From NCBI GenBank assembly GCA_945865635.1, contig CAMBEP010000004.1, positions 62,001-126,000 of the forward strand: DNA of 64,000 nucleotides, given 5' to 3'. A program made the translations under genes and the position numbers. This DNA is from Candidatus Kuenenia stuttgartensis. Lineage in GTDB: Bacteria; Planctomycetota; Planctomycetia; Isosphaerales; Isosphaeraceae. The notes under the pieces were generated by a model. It saw only the letters and a list, made by a program, of their open reading frames with translations. It searched no databases and was not told where the DNA came from. Below, in pieces: positions 7,676-17,161 of the stretch; position 1 is the stretch's first letter, and each line of letters starts with the position of its first letter.

Positions 7676-10270
7676 ATGCCAAATCTTGCTCCGAATCGGA
7701 CTCCGCTGCCGGTCGACGATTATCTGAGCCTGATTCAGGACGCCCTGGTCCTTCATCAATGTGTCGTGGTCGTGGCCGAACCCGGCGCTGGTAAAACTAG
7801 CCGCGTTCCACCCGCTCTGCTCGCAGATCCACGAATCGTTCCGCCCGGCCAATATCTTGTCATGCTTCAGCCGAGACGCACCGCGGCCCGATCGGCTGCC
7901 GAATGGATCGCTCATGAGCAGGGCTGGCGACTGGGCGCAGAAGTCGGCTACCAGGTCCGATTCGAAAGCCGAATCGGACCCGAAACCCGCCTGCAAGTCG
8001 TCACCGAAGGAATTCTCACTCGCCGATTGCTCAACGATCCCGCCCTCTCGGGCTGCTCTGCCGTCATCCTCGATGAATTTCATGAACGAAGCCTCGACGC
8101 CGACCTGGCCCTGATGCTCCTCGCCGAAACCCGCTCAGCGCTCAGGCCCGAACTGTCTGTAGTCGTCATGTCCGCCACAATCGATGCCAAACGTATCGCC
8201 CAACACCTGGGCGGCTGCCCCATTGTGACCGTCCCAGGGCGGACCTTCCCCGTCTCTGTCACATACGACCAGACCGCCCCCCATCTCCCACCAATCCCAC
8301 GCACCGCCAAAGCCGTGGAAGCGGTTCTGGCAACCGAGCCCGCAGGCGATGTTTTGGTCTTCTTGCCCGGCGCCCGCGAAATTCGCGAGGTCGATCGTCA
8401 GCTTCGTCCACTGATCGACTCGCAACTGCTTAAAAATACCGAAATCCTTAGCCTTTTTGGGGCCATGTCCCTCTCCGAACAAATCACGGTTTTGCAGCCA
8501 GGACCAAAGCGGCGGGTCATTCTCAGCACGAATATCGCTGAAACATCGCTCACCATCCATGGAGTCACCACCGTGGTCGATAGTGGACTGGCTCGTCAGG
8601 CTGGGTTTGACGATGTCAGTGGTGTCGACACCCTAAAAATTCGTCGCATCAGCGCGGCATCCGCAAGCCAACGAGCCGGCCGCGCCGGCCGAACCGCTCC
8701 GGGCCGATGTGTTCGTCTCTGGTCCGCCCAGGAAACTCTCGATCCATTCGACCCGCCTGAAATGCAACGACTCGATTTGTCAGGCTTTATCCTCGCTTGC
8801 CTAAGCTGGGGCTGGCGGGATCTGGAGACAATCGACTGGCTCTCCGCTCCATCGCCCGATCACCTCAAATCTGCCTTGGAACTCTTGCAAAAACTCGGAG
8901 CCATTGAGCCGGAAACCAATCGCCTCACCCCCATCGGCCGAGCCCTGGCCACCATGCCAGTGCATCCACGACTCGGCCGGATTTTGCTCGAATCGCGCCA
9001 GCTTGGCCGCGTTTCTGATGGTGCCATGGCCGTCGCCCTGATCTCAGAACGCGACTTCCTGACCGACGACCTCGCTCGCCGTCTGGCAGGCCGGGCGGGG
9101 CATAAGTCCGACATCCTCCTGCGTTTGGACATTATCAAGCGAGACTTCGGCGGACCCATGTCAGGCATCGATACGGAAGCCCTTGCGCGGGTCCGACAAG
9201 TTGCAAGCCAGTTGGAGCGAATCGCATGGAACCTTGCCGACGTCGATCGACCAGTGGATCCGCCAATTCCTTCTCGGGCTGACCACTCCGACGAGGAATC
9301 GATCCTTGCCAGGCTCCTGCTCACAGGCTTCTCGGACCGAGTCTGCCGACGCACAAAACGTGGCAACCGAACCGCCTTCATGGCCCGCGGGCTCGGCGTT
9401 CGCCTGGCCCCCGCAAGCCTTGAAACCGACTCGGAATTCTTTCTGGCTCTCGACCCGCGCCGAGAGGAAGCCACAATTCATGGCTCAGAGCCACTTGTGC
9501 GCATCGCCATCGGACTCGAAAAGGAATGGCTCGAAAACTGGCTCAAAGATCGTATCGAAACCCACAAAAGTCTGGATTACGATGAGCCGTCCGGCAGGGC
9601 CAGGTGGTTCATTGAAAAGCGGTTGCATCAACTCGTCATCAGCACCTCCCAAACGCAAGCAAGCGATCTGGAATTGGCAGGCGCCTTTCGCCTCTGGGCA
9701 GCAGATCATGCCGAGGAATTGCTCCGCGAATCGCCCGAGGTTGCTGACTGGATGAGACGTTATGATACGCTTCGCAAGTTCAGGCCTGAAATCAACCTGC
9801 CAGACCCTGACTGGCCTGATGCGGCCACCAACTGGAGCTCGGGTTGCATGACCCGAAATCAGCTCAGATCCAGGCCCGGCCTGAGCTGGGTTCAAGCCAC
9901 TTTGCCGATCCATGCCGTGCGAATGGTCGATGAAGAGCTTCCCGAGACGATCACTTTGCCCAACGGGCGAACGGCCAAGATCGATTACAACTCGGGATTG
10001 GATCAGCCAATGATTCAGGCTCGCGTACAAGACTTTTTTGGATGGCAACAATCGCCGACCCTGGCAGGTGGCAGATTGCCAATTTTGCTAGAAATTCTGG
10101 CCCCCAATCATAAGCCGGTGCAGCGCACACTTGACCTCAGGAGTTTTTGGGCCAATACCTATCCTCAAGTTCGCAAAGACTTGCGCGGACGATACCCTAA
10201 GCATCACTGGCCTGAAGACCCCTGGTCAGCCACAGCAGGCCCTTCCATACGAAAAAAAACGGACCATTAA
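7676..10270 (+). CDS. hrpB: ATP-dependent helicase HrpB (DEAH-box family)
   Basis: 864 residues from this ATG. All superfamily 2 helicase motifs are visible: Walker A GAGKT around residues 37-41, Walker B as DEFH at 133-136 (the HrpB variant of DEAH), SAT in MSATIDA, then NIAETSLTI and QRAGRAGR. The C-terminal half carries the HrpB-specific regions, ending in EILAPNHKPVQRTLDLRSFW and HHWPEDP. HrpB is a conserved predicted RNA helicase with a poorly known role. A 21-residue longer start at 7613 would overlap the upstream gene and is less likely. Codon use in this gene is richer in C-ending codons than in its neighbours. Confidence 0.95.
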   Translation: MPNLAPNRTPLPVDDYLSLIQDALVLHQCVVVVAEPGAGKTSRVPPALLADPRIVPPGQYLVMLQPRRTAARSAAEWIAHEQGWRLGAEVGYQVRFESRIGPETRLQVVTEGILTRRLLNDPALSGCSAVILDEFHERSLDADLALMLLAETRSALRPELSVVVMSATIDAKRIAQHLGGCPIVTVPGRTFPVSVTYDQTAPHLPPIPRTAKAVEAVLATEPAGDVLVFLPGAREIREVDRQLRPLIDSQLLKNTEILSLFGAMSLSEQITVLQPGPKRRVILSTNIAETSLTIHGVTTVVDSGLARQAGFDDVSGVDTLKIRRISAASASQRAGRAGRTAPGRCVRLWSAQETLDPFDPPEMQRLDLSGFILACLSWGWRDLETIDWLSAPSPDHLKSALELLQKLGAIEPETNRLTPIGRALATMPVHPRLGRILLESRQLGRVSDGAMAVALISERDFLTDDLARRLAGRAGHKSDILLRLDIIKRDFGGPMSGIDTEALARVRQVASQLERIAWNLADVDRPVDPPIPSRADHSDEESILARLLLTGFSDRVCRRTKRGNRTAFMARGLGVRLAPASLETDSEFFLALDPRREEATIHGSEPLVRIAIGLEKEWLENWLKDRIETHKSLDYDEPSGRARWFIEKRLHQLVISTSQTQASDLELAGAFRLWAADHAEELLRESPEVADWMRRYDTLRKFRPEINLPDPDWPDAATNWSSGCMTRNQLRSRPGLSWVQATLPIHAVRMVDEELPETITLPNGRTAKIDYNSGLDQPMIQARVQDFFGWQQSPTLAGGRLPILLEILAPNHKPVQRTLDLRSFWANTYPQVRKDLRGRYPKHHWPEDPWSATAGPSIRKKTDH

Positions 10271-10299
10271 GCGGATACGTCCGAATCCACGCATCCGCA

Positions 10300-10332
10300 G
10301 TCGGCCCGATGCCCTCATCGGGCGCGCACGAC
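10300..10332 (+). repeat. Palindromic repeat A, copy 1
   Basis: 33-bp unit starting GTCGGCCCGATG and ending GCGCACGAC. It contains the hairpin CCCGATG-ccct-CATCGGG. It is identical to copies 2 and 3. Confidence 0.85.
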
Positions 10333-10356
10333 CAGATAAAATTTCGCCAAACGATT

Positions 10357-10389
10357 GTCGGCCCGATGCCCTCATCGGGCGCGCACGAC
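10357..10389 (+). repeat. Palindromic repeat A, copy 2
   Basis: Identical to copy 1 over 33 bp, starting 57 bases after it. It retains the 7-bp stem and 4-base loop. Confidence 0.85.
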
Positions 10390-10435
10390 AATTAATCCCC
10401 GACAATCTGAATCATCCTCCGCCCCCTGGCCACCA

Positions 10436-10486
10436 GATCGCGCGAGCCCGGTCAGGGGACCGTGCCTACACTTGAAAACACAAACC
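10436..10486 (+). repeat. Repeat B, copy 1
   Basis: 51-bp unit beginning GATCGCGCGAGCCCGG and ending AACACAAACC, with the small hairpin CGGTC-aggg-GACCG. An identical copy is at 10574-10624. Each B unit is followed within a few bases by an A unit, so A and B form a larger tandem duplication. Confidence 0.8.
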
Positions 10487-10489
10487 AAT

Positions 10490-10522
10490 GTCGGCCCGAT
10501 GCCCTCATCGGGCGCGCACGAC
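10490..10522 (+). repeat. Palindromic repeat A, copy 3
   Basis: Identical to copies 1 and 2. It sits immediately downstream of repeat B copy 1 and is followed by CCATAAGCCC, which is also found after copy 4. Confidence 0.85.
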
Positions 10523-10573
10523 CCATAAGCCCGGCTGATTCGAAATAAATCCAAAAAAACTGCCAAGCCCCCT

Positions 10574-10624
10574 GATCGCGCGAGCCCGGTCAGGGGACCG
10601 TGCCTACACTTGAAAACACAAACC
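10574..10624 (+). repeat. Repeat B, copy 2
   Basis: Identical to 10436-10486 over 51 bp. Together with the following A unit it repeats the 10436-10530 block at an offset of about 138 bp. Confidence 0.8.
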
Positions 10625-10626
10625 CT

Positions 10627-10659
10627 GTCGGCCCGATGCCCTCTTCACGCACGCACGAC
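10627..10659 (+). repeat. Palindromic repeat A, copy 4, degenerate
   Basis: Same ends as the other A copies, but the downstream stem arm is changed (CTCATCGGGCGC replaced by CTCTTCACGCAC), so the hairpin is lost. This suggests the duplication is old enough for one copy to have decayed. Confidence 0.75.
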
Positions 10660-10759
10660 CCATAAGCCCAGCTTAATTCAAAATTCCGGTACTCCTGAAA
10701 ATTTTGGGCTAAGGTCTTGAAACGAAATAGCCGAACTGTGATAATTATGTACTCAACAA

Positions 10760-10831
10760 GGTGCCGTAGCCAAGTGGTAAGGCAGTGGTTTGCAAAACCA
10801 TTATCCGGCGGTTCGAATCCGCCCGGCACCT
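10760..10831 (+). tRNA. tRNA-Cys (anticodon GCA)
   Basis: 72 bases fold as a cloverleaf. The acceptor stem GGTGCCG pairs with CGGCACC, the anticodon arm GTGGT-TTGCAAA-ACCAT gives anticodon GCA, and the T arm is GGCGG-TTCGAAT-CCGCC. The discriminator is T and CCA is not encoded. A T-rich tract follows directly and probably ends the transcript. Confidence 0.96.
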
Positions 10832-10977
10832 CTTTTTTGTCTTTTTTTTGTAAGGTTACGGCAGAAATTTTCAGTATCAACCGATTTTCTTCTGACCTGA
10901 TCAAGCTTGATCGTCTGGTTTTTGCTAAGATGGAAAGGATTAATGAATCCGTCGAATTTTGAGACTTCAGAGAGTCT

Positions 10978-13461
10978 ATGAAACCCTGCTGGCAATCACT
11001 AGCTCTGATTTTCCTGAGCCTGCTGGGCAGCAGTTGCGGCAAGCCAGATAAGCCGGAAGTGCAAAATATCCCGGTGATTGCGCCGTCTATGGAGGTTGTT
11101 GGTCCTGCCACTGGTGCCGCCCTTGCCGAGCCGATGGTCATTCCGGAACTGGTCCTGACGCTTTTGGACCCAGGCATCGTGGCGCCTTTGGGCCTGGACG
11201 GATCGGCAAGCGCTTGGAAGGTCCGTCAGGGAAACGCCTTGGAGATGGATCGAGACGCTCTTTTTCAGCCGGTAAGGCCAGGGCCAGCCATCTTGGAGTC
11301 CATTGGCAGTCAGGGTCAGGTGCAGCTTCAGCCGGTGCGAGTGGTTGAGCCGGAATCGGTGGATTTTACCAACGACATCATGCCTTTGCTGACTCGTCAC
11401 GACTGCAATTCCGGTGGCTGTCATGGCCGGCTTGACGGCCAGAATGGCTTCAAGCTATCGCTTTTTGGGTATGCCGCCGAGCAGGATTATCAGGCCATCA
11501 CGCGTGATTCCGCGGGTCGCCGGATCGACAGGATGCGTCCTGTTAGCAGTTTGATTCTGCTGAAGGCGTCTGGTCGCGTTTCGCATGGCGGAGGCCAGGC
11601 GATGTCAGCCTCGTCAGCCGACTATGACAGGTTAAAACGCTGGCTGGAGGCGGGTGCGTCAGAGGGAAATCCAAATGGCAGGCGGTTGAAATCTCTGCGG
11701 GTCTCGCCCACAACGATACAGGCGAGCGAGTCAGGCAAGTTTACGGCCCATGCGATTGCCGAGTTCAGCGATGGTTCGCAGCGAGATGTTTCCGCTTGGT
11801 CTGATTGGAAATCGCTTGACGACCGGGTGGCCCAAGCGGATCAGTTTGGGCGTCTGAAAGTGCTTGAGCCTGGCGAAACCGATCTTGTTGTGCGGTATGG
11901 ATCTTATGTGACAACCGCCAGGATTTCGTATGCAGGCCCGGCCATTGGTCCAGGGGTTTTCGAATCACTGGCGTCGGGTACGTTTATTGATAAGGCTGTG
12001 GCGAGTCATCTTCAGAGTCTCAACATCGAGCCCAGCCCATTGGCCGACGATTCTGCCTATCTTCGCCGGGCGACACTCGACTTGGTCGGGCGATTGCCAG
12101 AGCCGGTCGAGATCCGCCGATTCCTGAAGTCGACCGACCGGGAAAAACGCCGAAAAGTCGTCGAGGATTTGTTGATGGACTCGGATTTCACGAAATTCTG
12201 GTCCTTGAAGTTCGGTGATCTGTTGCAGATCAGCACGGCTCGCCAAGGCAATTCCGCGCCGTTTTATCTGCTCTGGCTTCAGGAGCAGTTGGACCGTGGT
12301 ACGGCTTGGGACAAAATCGTCCGCGACCTGCTGACCACTCGTGGCGACCCGGCATCCAAACAGCAGGCTCCGGCCGCTTACAGCCTTGAGAATATCGACC
12401 CGGTTGCTGCCAGCCAGTCGACGGCCCAGCGGCTTTTAGGCATCAGGCTTCGCTGTGCCCAGTGCCACGACCATCCCTTTGACGTCTGGACACAGACGCA
12501 GTCGCACCAGTTTGCGGCCTTTTTTGCCAAGGTGAGGCCAATTGCCCCATCCCCCGGCCAGATGATGGCCCGCCAGCGGATTGGCTATTTTGCTGACGGG
12601 CAGGTCCTCCACCCGCTCACTCAGAAAAGCGTTTCGCCGTTGGTGCTCAGTGGCAATCAGCCTCTGATCAAGCCGGATACCGACCCCCTGGCCGCCCTGG
12701 CCGACTGGATTACTTCGGCTGAAAACCCTTTCATGACCAGGGCTTTCGTCAATTGGCTCTGGGCCCAGTTCTTTGCGACCGGCCTTGTGGATCCGCTCGA
12801 CGACCTCTCGGCAGCCAATCCGCCAAGCCATCCCGCCCTTCTCGATGCCCTGGCCAGGCGCTTTATAGAGCTAAAATTTCAGATCCGTCCGATGATTGTC
12901 GAAATTCTCCAGTCCAAGGTTTACCAAACCGCCAGCCAGCCCACCTTGACCAATGCCCGATTCGCCCGCCTGAATGCCTTTCAGGCCCCGCGAATGATGT
13001 CGGCACAGCAGCTTGCAGACTCGCTCGCGCAGGCCACTGGCATGCCCAACCGATACACAAACAAGCCCACCGGGACCAGAGCCCTGGAGATTCAGGACCC
13101 AGCCACCCCCAGCGCCCTGCTGGACACTTTGGGCCGGTGTGGCCGTGTTGATTCGTGCGGCTCCGGGATTGGTGGAAGTGCTTCTTCAAGCTTGCGCCAA
13201 AGTCTTCTTTGGATCAGCTCCGACACGGTCGATGGCAAGCTCGGCGCCCCTTCCGGCTATCTCAGGCAATTGCTCGACCTCGAGCCCGAGCCTGTGGAAA
13301 TTGTCGAAAGCCTCTTTCTGCGATCCCTTTGCCGGTTTCCAACCGATTCCGAAAAACAGCATTGGTCCAGCGCCATTCAGGCATCCCCGAATCGCCCTGA
13401 GATTGTCGAAGACCTCTTCTGGGCCCTGCTCAATACGCGTGAATTTCTATTTAACCATTAA
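10978..13461 (+). CDS. PSCyt-type lipoprotein with DUF1549 and DUF1553 domains
   Basis: 827 residues. The N-terminus is a lipoprotein signal (LIFLSLLGSSC, lipobox Cys near residue 20). An early CNSGGCH motif (Cys143, Cys148, His149) matches the planctomycete-specific cytochrome-like domain; a bacterial Ig-like stretch (FTAHAIAEFSDGSQRDVSAW) follows. DUF1549 covers about residues 335-540, including a CAQCH site at 493-497, and DUF1553 covers about residues 570-800. These proteins are found in large numbers in planctomycetes, almost always followed by a DUF1501 protein, as here (next ATG 24 bases after the stop). A role in envelope-located polymer degradation or electron transfer is suspected, not proven. 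Confidence 0.92.
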   Translation: MKPCWQSLALIFLSLLGSSCGKPDKPEVQNIPVIAPSMEVVGPATGAALAEPMVIPELVLTLLDPGIVAPLGLDGSASAWKVRQGNALEMDRDALFQPVRPGPAILESIGSQGQVQLQPVRVVEPESVDFTNDIMPLLTRHDCNSGGCHGRLDGQNGFKLSLFGYAAEQDYQAITRDSAGRRIDRMRPVSSLILLKASGRVSHGGGQAMSASSADYDRLKRWLEAGASEGNPNGRRLKSLRVSPTTIQASESGKFTAHAIAEFSDGSQRDVSAWSDWKSLDDRVAQADQFGRLKVLEPGETDLVVRYGSYVTTARISYAGPAIGPGVFESLASGTFIDKAVASHLQSLNIEPSPLADDSAYLRRATLDLVGRLPEPVEIRRFLKSTDREKRRKVVEDLLMDSDFTKFWSLKFGDLLQISTARQGNSAPFYLLWLQEQLDRGTAWDKIVRDLLTTRGDPASKQQAPAAYSLENIDPVAASQSTAQRLLGIRLRCAQCHDHPFDVWTQTQSHQFAAFFAKVRPIAPSPGQMMARQRIGYFADGQVLHPLTQKSVSPLVLSGNQPLIKPDTDPLAALADWITSAENPFMTRAFVNWLWAQFFATGLVDPLDDLSAANPPSHPALLDALARRFIELKFQIRPMIVEILQSKVYQTASQPTLTNARFARLNAFQAPRMMSAQQLADSLAQATGMPNRYTNKPTGTRALEIQDPATPSALLDTLGRCGRVDSCGSGIGGSASSSLRQSLLWISSDTVDGKLGAPSGYLRQLLDLEPEPVEIVESLFLRSLCRFPTDSEKQHWSSAIQASPNRPEIVEDLFWALLNTREFLFNH

Positions 13462-13485
13462 ACTGGCCACTTGCTGAGAATCCCG

Positions 13486-14793
13486 ATGCTCCCAACCACC
13501 CCACACGCTCAAATGTGCCTTACGCGCCGCACCTGGCTGGGCCTTGGCCTTGGTGGATTGTTCGGCATCAAGGCCGGCGGTTTTTCGATGGCTCAATCGC
13601 CACCGGGCAGCAATCGGCCAAGATCGTGCATTCTGGTCTGGCTGGGCGGCGGCGCTTCGCATGTGGATACGTGGGATCCCAAGCCCGACGCCGATAGCGG
13701 TGTCAAAGGCGAATTCCAATCCATTCAGACATCGTTGGCCGGGGTCCGCATCAGCGAAATCATGCCCCATATGGCCCGAATGATGGACAAAACGGTCCTG
13801 ATTCGAAGCCTGACCAGCCCTGAGGCCGATCACGGCCGAGCCAGCCATCATATCCTGACCGGATGGCGGCCCAATCCTGCTCTGGTTTATCCTTCTGTTG
13901 GCAGCGTTTACACCAAAAAATACGGCGGCATGGCAGGTGCCCTGCCCAATCAGGTGGCCATCCCGTCCAGGCCTTTGTTTGGTGGCAGTGGATATCTCTC
14001 GCCGGAATTTGATCCGCTCGAAATTCCGGGCGATCCAAGCCAGCCAAATTTTCGCGTTCGTGATCTGACTCCCCCGGATCAAGTCACTTACGATCGGCTC
14101 AAGCGGCGCAGAGGCATGGTAGAGACCTTAAACCGCGACTCCCAGGCCGGTCAGTCGGAGATCACCCGCGCACGAGCTGCTTTCGACTCTCAGACCTATG
14201 CCCTCCTGACCAGCTCTGCCACTCAGGAAGCCTTCAAAATTCACGAAGAATCGGACCCCACCCGCGATCATTACGGGCGCAATGCCCTTGGCCAAAGCCT
14301 CTTGCTGGCGCGCCGGCTTGTCGAGCGAGGGGTCGGTTATGTCACCATCAACGACCGATCCGGCGGCCTTGGCTGGGATACCCATGTCCAAAATTTCCCG
14401 GCCCTCAGGGATCGGCTCATGCCGCCTTTGGATCAAGGCCTGGCGGCATTGATTCAGGACCTGGACGCCCGCGGCCAGCTTGACGACACCTTGGTCGTCG
14501 TCTGTGGCGAATTCGGCCGAACCCCTAAAATCAATGCCCAGGCTGGCCGGGATCACCATGGCCGGGCCAGCTCCATGCTCTTGGCTGGCGGAGGGCTCAA
14601 GCGTGGCCTTCTCCTGGGCCGAACTGATCGCAATGCCGCCGCTCCTGTGGAGAGGCCCGTTGCCCCATCGGAAGTCACCGCCACTCTCTTCAGCCTGCTC
14701 GGTATCAATCCTGAATCCCGATTCCAAAGCCCCGACGGCAGGCCCATCTCGCTTGTGGATCACTCCAGTCCCATCACTGAAATCATCGCCTGA
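13486..14793 (+). CDS. DUF1501 family protein, Tat-type signal
   Basis: 435 residues. The N-terminus has a twin-arginine-like motif (CLTRRTWLGLGLGGLFG), consistent with export in folded form. The body shows the DUF1501 hallmarks: LVWLGGGASHVDTWDPKP near the start, ADHGRASHHILTGW, and a late VVCGEFGRTPKIN plus GRDHHGRA metal-site-like stretch. The fold belongs to the alkaline-phosphatase/sulfatase superfamily, and the His/Asp-rich motifs suggest metal binding. It partners the upstream PSCyt gene and is very probably in the same operon. A TTG five codons upstream is an alternative start. Confidence 0.92.
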   Translation: MLPTTPHAQMCLTRRTWLGLGLGGLFGIKAGGFSMAQSPPGSNRPRSCILVWLGGGASHVDTWDPKPDADSGVKGEFQSIQTSLAGVRISEIMPHMARMMDKTVLIRSLTSPEADHGRASHHILTGWRPNPALVYPSVGSVYTKKYGGMAGALPNQVAIPSRPLFGGSGYLSPEFDPLEIPGDPSQPNFRVRDLTPPDQVTYDRLKRRRGMVETLNRDSQAGQSEITRARAAFDSQTYALLTSSATQEAFKIHEESDPTRDHYGRNALGQSLLLARRLVERGVGYVTINDRSGGLGWDTHVQNFPALRDRLMPPLDQGLAALIQDLDARGQLDDTLVVVCGEFGRTPKINAQAGRDHHGRASSMLLAGGGLKRGLLLGRTDRNAAAPVERPVAPSEVTATLFSLLGINPESRFQSPDGRPISLVDHSSPITEIIA

Positions 14794-14919
14794 TGCCATC
14801 CAAGCCCAGCTTTTTTTCGAATTTCGAGAAACTTACCCGAAATTTCGATATGATGCGTGCATATTCCCCAATCCGCACCAAAATCTCCCTGATTTTGAAT
14901 CCCAGCCTGCGACAATCAT

Positions 14920-16872
14920 ATGACCCAATGGATTGAATCCGAAAACGACTCCGATTACCGAATCCAGAGCCATGCAGCCGGCCCACAAGGCAAGCTGCCT
15001 CTGACAGAAGAAATGCTCAGCCACTGGCCTTCTGGCGACCTGTTTGGCATGAGCCAAAATGCCGGGATGGGCTGGTCGCCCGACCTCACAGCAGGCGACC
15101 CCTACCTCATCCTTTCCACTCAGGGCGGCCTTCGAGCCGAAGATGGCTCGCCGATTGCACTTGGCTATCACACAGGCCACTGGGAAATTGGCCTGATGGT
15201 CAAGGCCGCCGCGCTGCGGCTCCGGGAACGCGGAGTCCTCCCCTTCGCCGGCGCGGTCTCCGACCCCTGCGATGGCCGCACCCAGGGCACAGCCGGAATG
15301 ATGGACAGCCTCCCCTATCGCAATGATGCCGCAATCGTCTTTCGCCGATTGATTCGCTCTTTGCCACGCCGGAAAGGGGTCCTGGGCGTCGCGACTTGCG
15401 ATAAAGGCCTGCCAGCCATGATGATGGCTCTAGCCGGAACGCTTAACCTACCCGGCGTGATCGTCCCCGGCGGCGTCACCCTCCCACCCACCCATGGAGA
15501 GGACGCCGGCAAGGTCCAGTCCATCGGTGCCCGCTTCTCTCACGGTGAAATCACCCTTGAGGAAGCCGCTGAAATGGGGTGCCGGGCCTGCGCCAGCCCA
15601 GGCGGGGGTTGCCAGTTTCTGGGCACTGCCGCCACCAGCCAGGTCGTGGCCGAAGCTCTCGGAATGACCATCCCGCATGCCGCCCTCTGCCCAAGCGGCC
15701 AGCCCCTCTGGCTCGACATGGCCCGCCGATCCGCCGATGCGTTAATTGGTATGTCCAAGGCCGGCCTGACCATGCGCGATGTGCTCACCAGCCGGTCCAT
15801 TGAAAATGCCATGGTCGTTCATGCTGCATTCGGTGGCTCCACCAACCTCCTTCTCCACATCCCGGCAATCGCTCATGCCGCCGGGTTGCCACGCCCCACA
15901 GTCGAAGACTGGGCCCGGATCAATCGCAAAGTTCCGCGCCTTGTCAGCGTTCTGCCCAATGGGCCATGGTCCCACCCGACCATCCGCGGATATCTCGCTG
16001 GCGGAGTGCCTGAGGTCATGCTCCACCTGAGAGACCTCGGCCTGCTCCATCTGGACTCCATCACCGTCACAGGCCAGCCCCTCGACTCGATCCTCACCGA
16101 ATGGGAAAGTTCCAATCGTCGCAAGGTCTTGCGTGATCTTCTCATGTCAAGCGATGGTGTCGACCCCGGCCAAGTCATCCTTTCGCCCAAAGCTGCTCAC
16201 GAAGCTGGCCTGACCAGCACTGTCTGCTTCCCATCCGGAAATCTCGCGCCTCAGGGCTCTGTCATCAAGTCAACCGCCATCGACGCCTCTGTCGTCGATG
16301 CCGATGGAGTCTACCGGAAAACAGGTCCGGCAAGAGTCTTCACTCGCGAGAAAGAAGCCATTGCAGCCATCAAGGGTCAGTCCGAGACTCCCATCCGGGC
16401 CGGCGATGTCATCGTCCTCATCGGCCGCGGGCCAGCAGGTGCTGGAATGGAAGAAATCTATCAGATCACCGCCGCACTCAAGCACTTAAGCTTTGGCAAG
16501 CATGTCGCCGTTCTCACCGATGCCCGCTTCTCGGGCGTTTCCACCGGCGCCTGCATCGGGCATATCGGACCTGAGGCCCTCGCTGGTGGCCCCATCGGCA
16601 AAGTTCGCGATGGCGACCGAATCCAGCTCATCATCGACCGCCTCAGCCTCACAGGCACCATGAATCTCATCGGTTCCTCTGAATCCGGCGACCTTGATAT
16701 CGACGCCGGTACGAAGATCCTGGCCAATCGGCAAATGCATCCCCAACTCTCCGCCGATCCCGATATCCCTGACGACACCAGACTCTGGGCCGCCCTTCAA
16801 ACCGCCAGCGGGGGCACCTGGGGCGGCTGTGTTTATGATGTCGATGCAATCCTGAAACGATTGGCAAATTGA
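14920..16872 (+). CDS. yjhG: YjhG/YagF-type dehydratase (probable D-xylonate dehydratase), IlvD/Edd family
   Basis: 650 residues, close to the roughly 655 usual for the YjhG/YagF branch and longer than IlvD. The iron-sulfur ligands of the family are visible: [11 protein letters not shown], then [12 protein letters not shown], then [16 protein letters not shown]. Further conserved stretches are [19 protein letters not shown] and [16 protein letters not shown]. The family removes water from sugar acids such as D-xylonate in the cytoplasm to give 2-keto-3-deoxy acids. No other xylonate-pathway gene is adjacent, so the substrate is by family analogy only. Confidence 0.88.
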   Translation: MTQWIESENDSDYRIQSHAAGPQGKLPLTEEMLSHWPSGDLFGMSQNAGMGWSPDLTAGDPYLILSTQGGLRAEDGSPIALGYHTGHWEIGLMVKAAALRLRERGVLPFAGAVSDPCDGRTQGTAGMMDSLPYRNDAAIVFRRLIRSLPRRKGVLGVATCDKGLPAMMMALAGTLNLPGVIVPGGVTLPPTHGEDAGKVQSIGARFSHGEITLEEAAEMGCRACASPGGGCQFLGTAATSQVVAEALGMTIPHAALCPSGQPLWLDMARRSADALIGMSKAGLTMRDVLTSRSIENAMVVHAAFGGSTNLLLHIPAIAHAAGLPRPTVEDWARINRKVPRLVSVLPNGPWSHPTIRGYLAGGVPEVMLHLRDLGLLHLDSITVTGQPLDSILTEWESSNRRKVLRDLLMSSDGVDPGQVILSPKAAHEAGLTSTVCFPSGNLAPQGSVIKSTAIDASVVDADGVYRKTGPARVFTREKEAIAAIKGQSETPIRAGDVIVLIGRGPAGAGMEEIYQITAALKHLSFGKHVAVLTDARFSGVSTGACIGHIGPEALAGGPIGKVRDGDRIQLIIDRLSLTGTMNLIGSSESGDLDIDAGTKILANRQMHPQLSADPDIPDDTRLWAALQTASGGTWGGCVYDVDAILKRLAN

Positions 16873-17161
16873 CAGACTCAGCCAAGACCTCTCTTCAGAA
16901 TCCTTTTAACGCACTTCGTATGGCAAATTGAGGATTCTGGAATTTATGGGCAAAATGTATCGCTTTTTCGTCCGGCAAATGAGGCCATGAATGGTTTGGG
17001 AGCCACGCATGGCCCATGGTTTCGCGAATATTTAAGAAGGGCACTTCATGAGGCTTTGGGCAACGGTGCAATGTGTTGTTTGAACAGCTTTTTTTTGTTT
17101 TTTTGCAGGCACGGGCTCTTGGCATCTCAATCGACGGCATCGAAGTGACTTTGGAAGGTTG

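Noticed and set aside
10300-10659. Possible CRISPR array
   Set aside because: The unit spacing is irregular (57, 133 and 137 bases), the units are internally palindromic and interleaved with a second repeat, and no cas gene is present.
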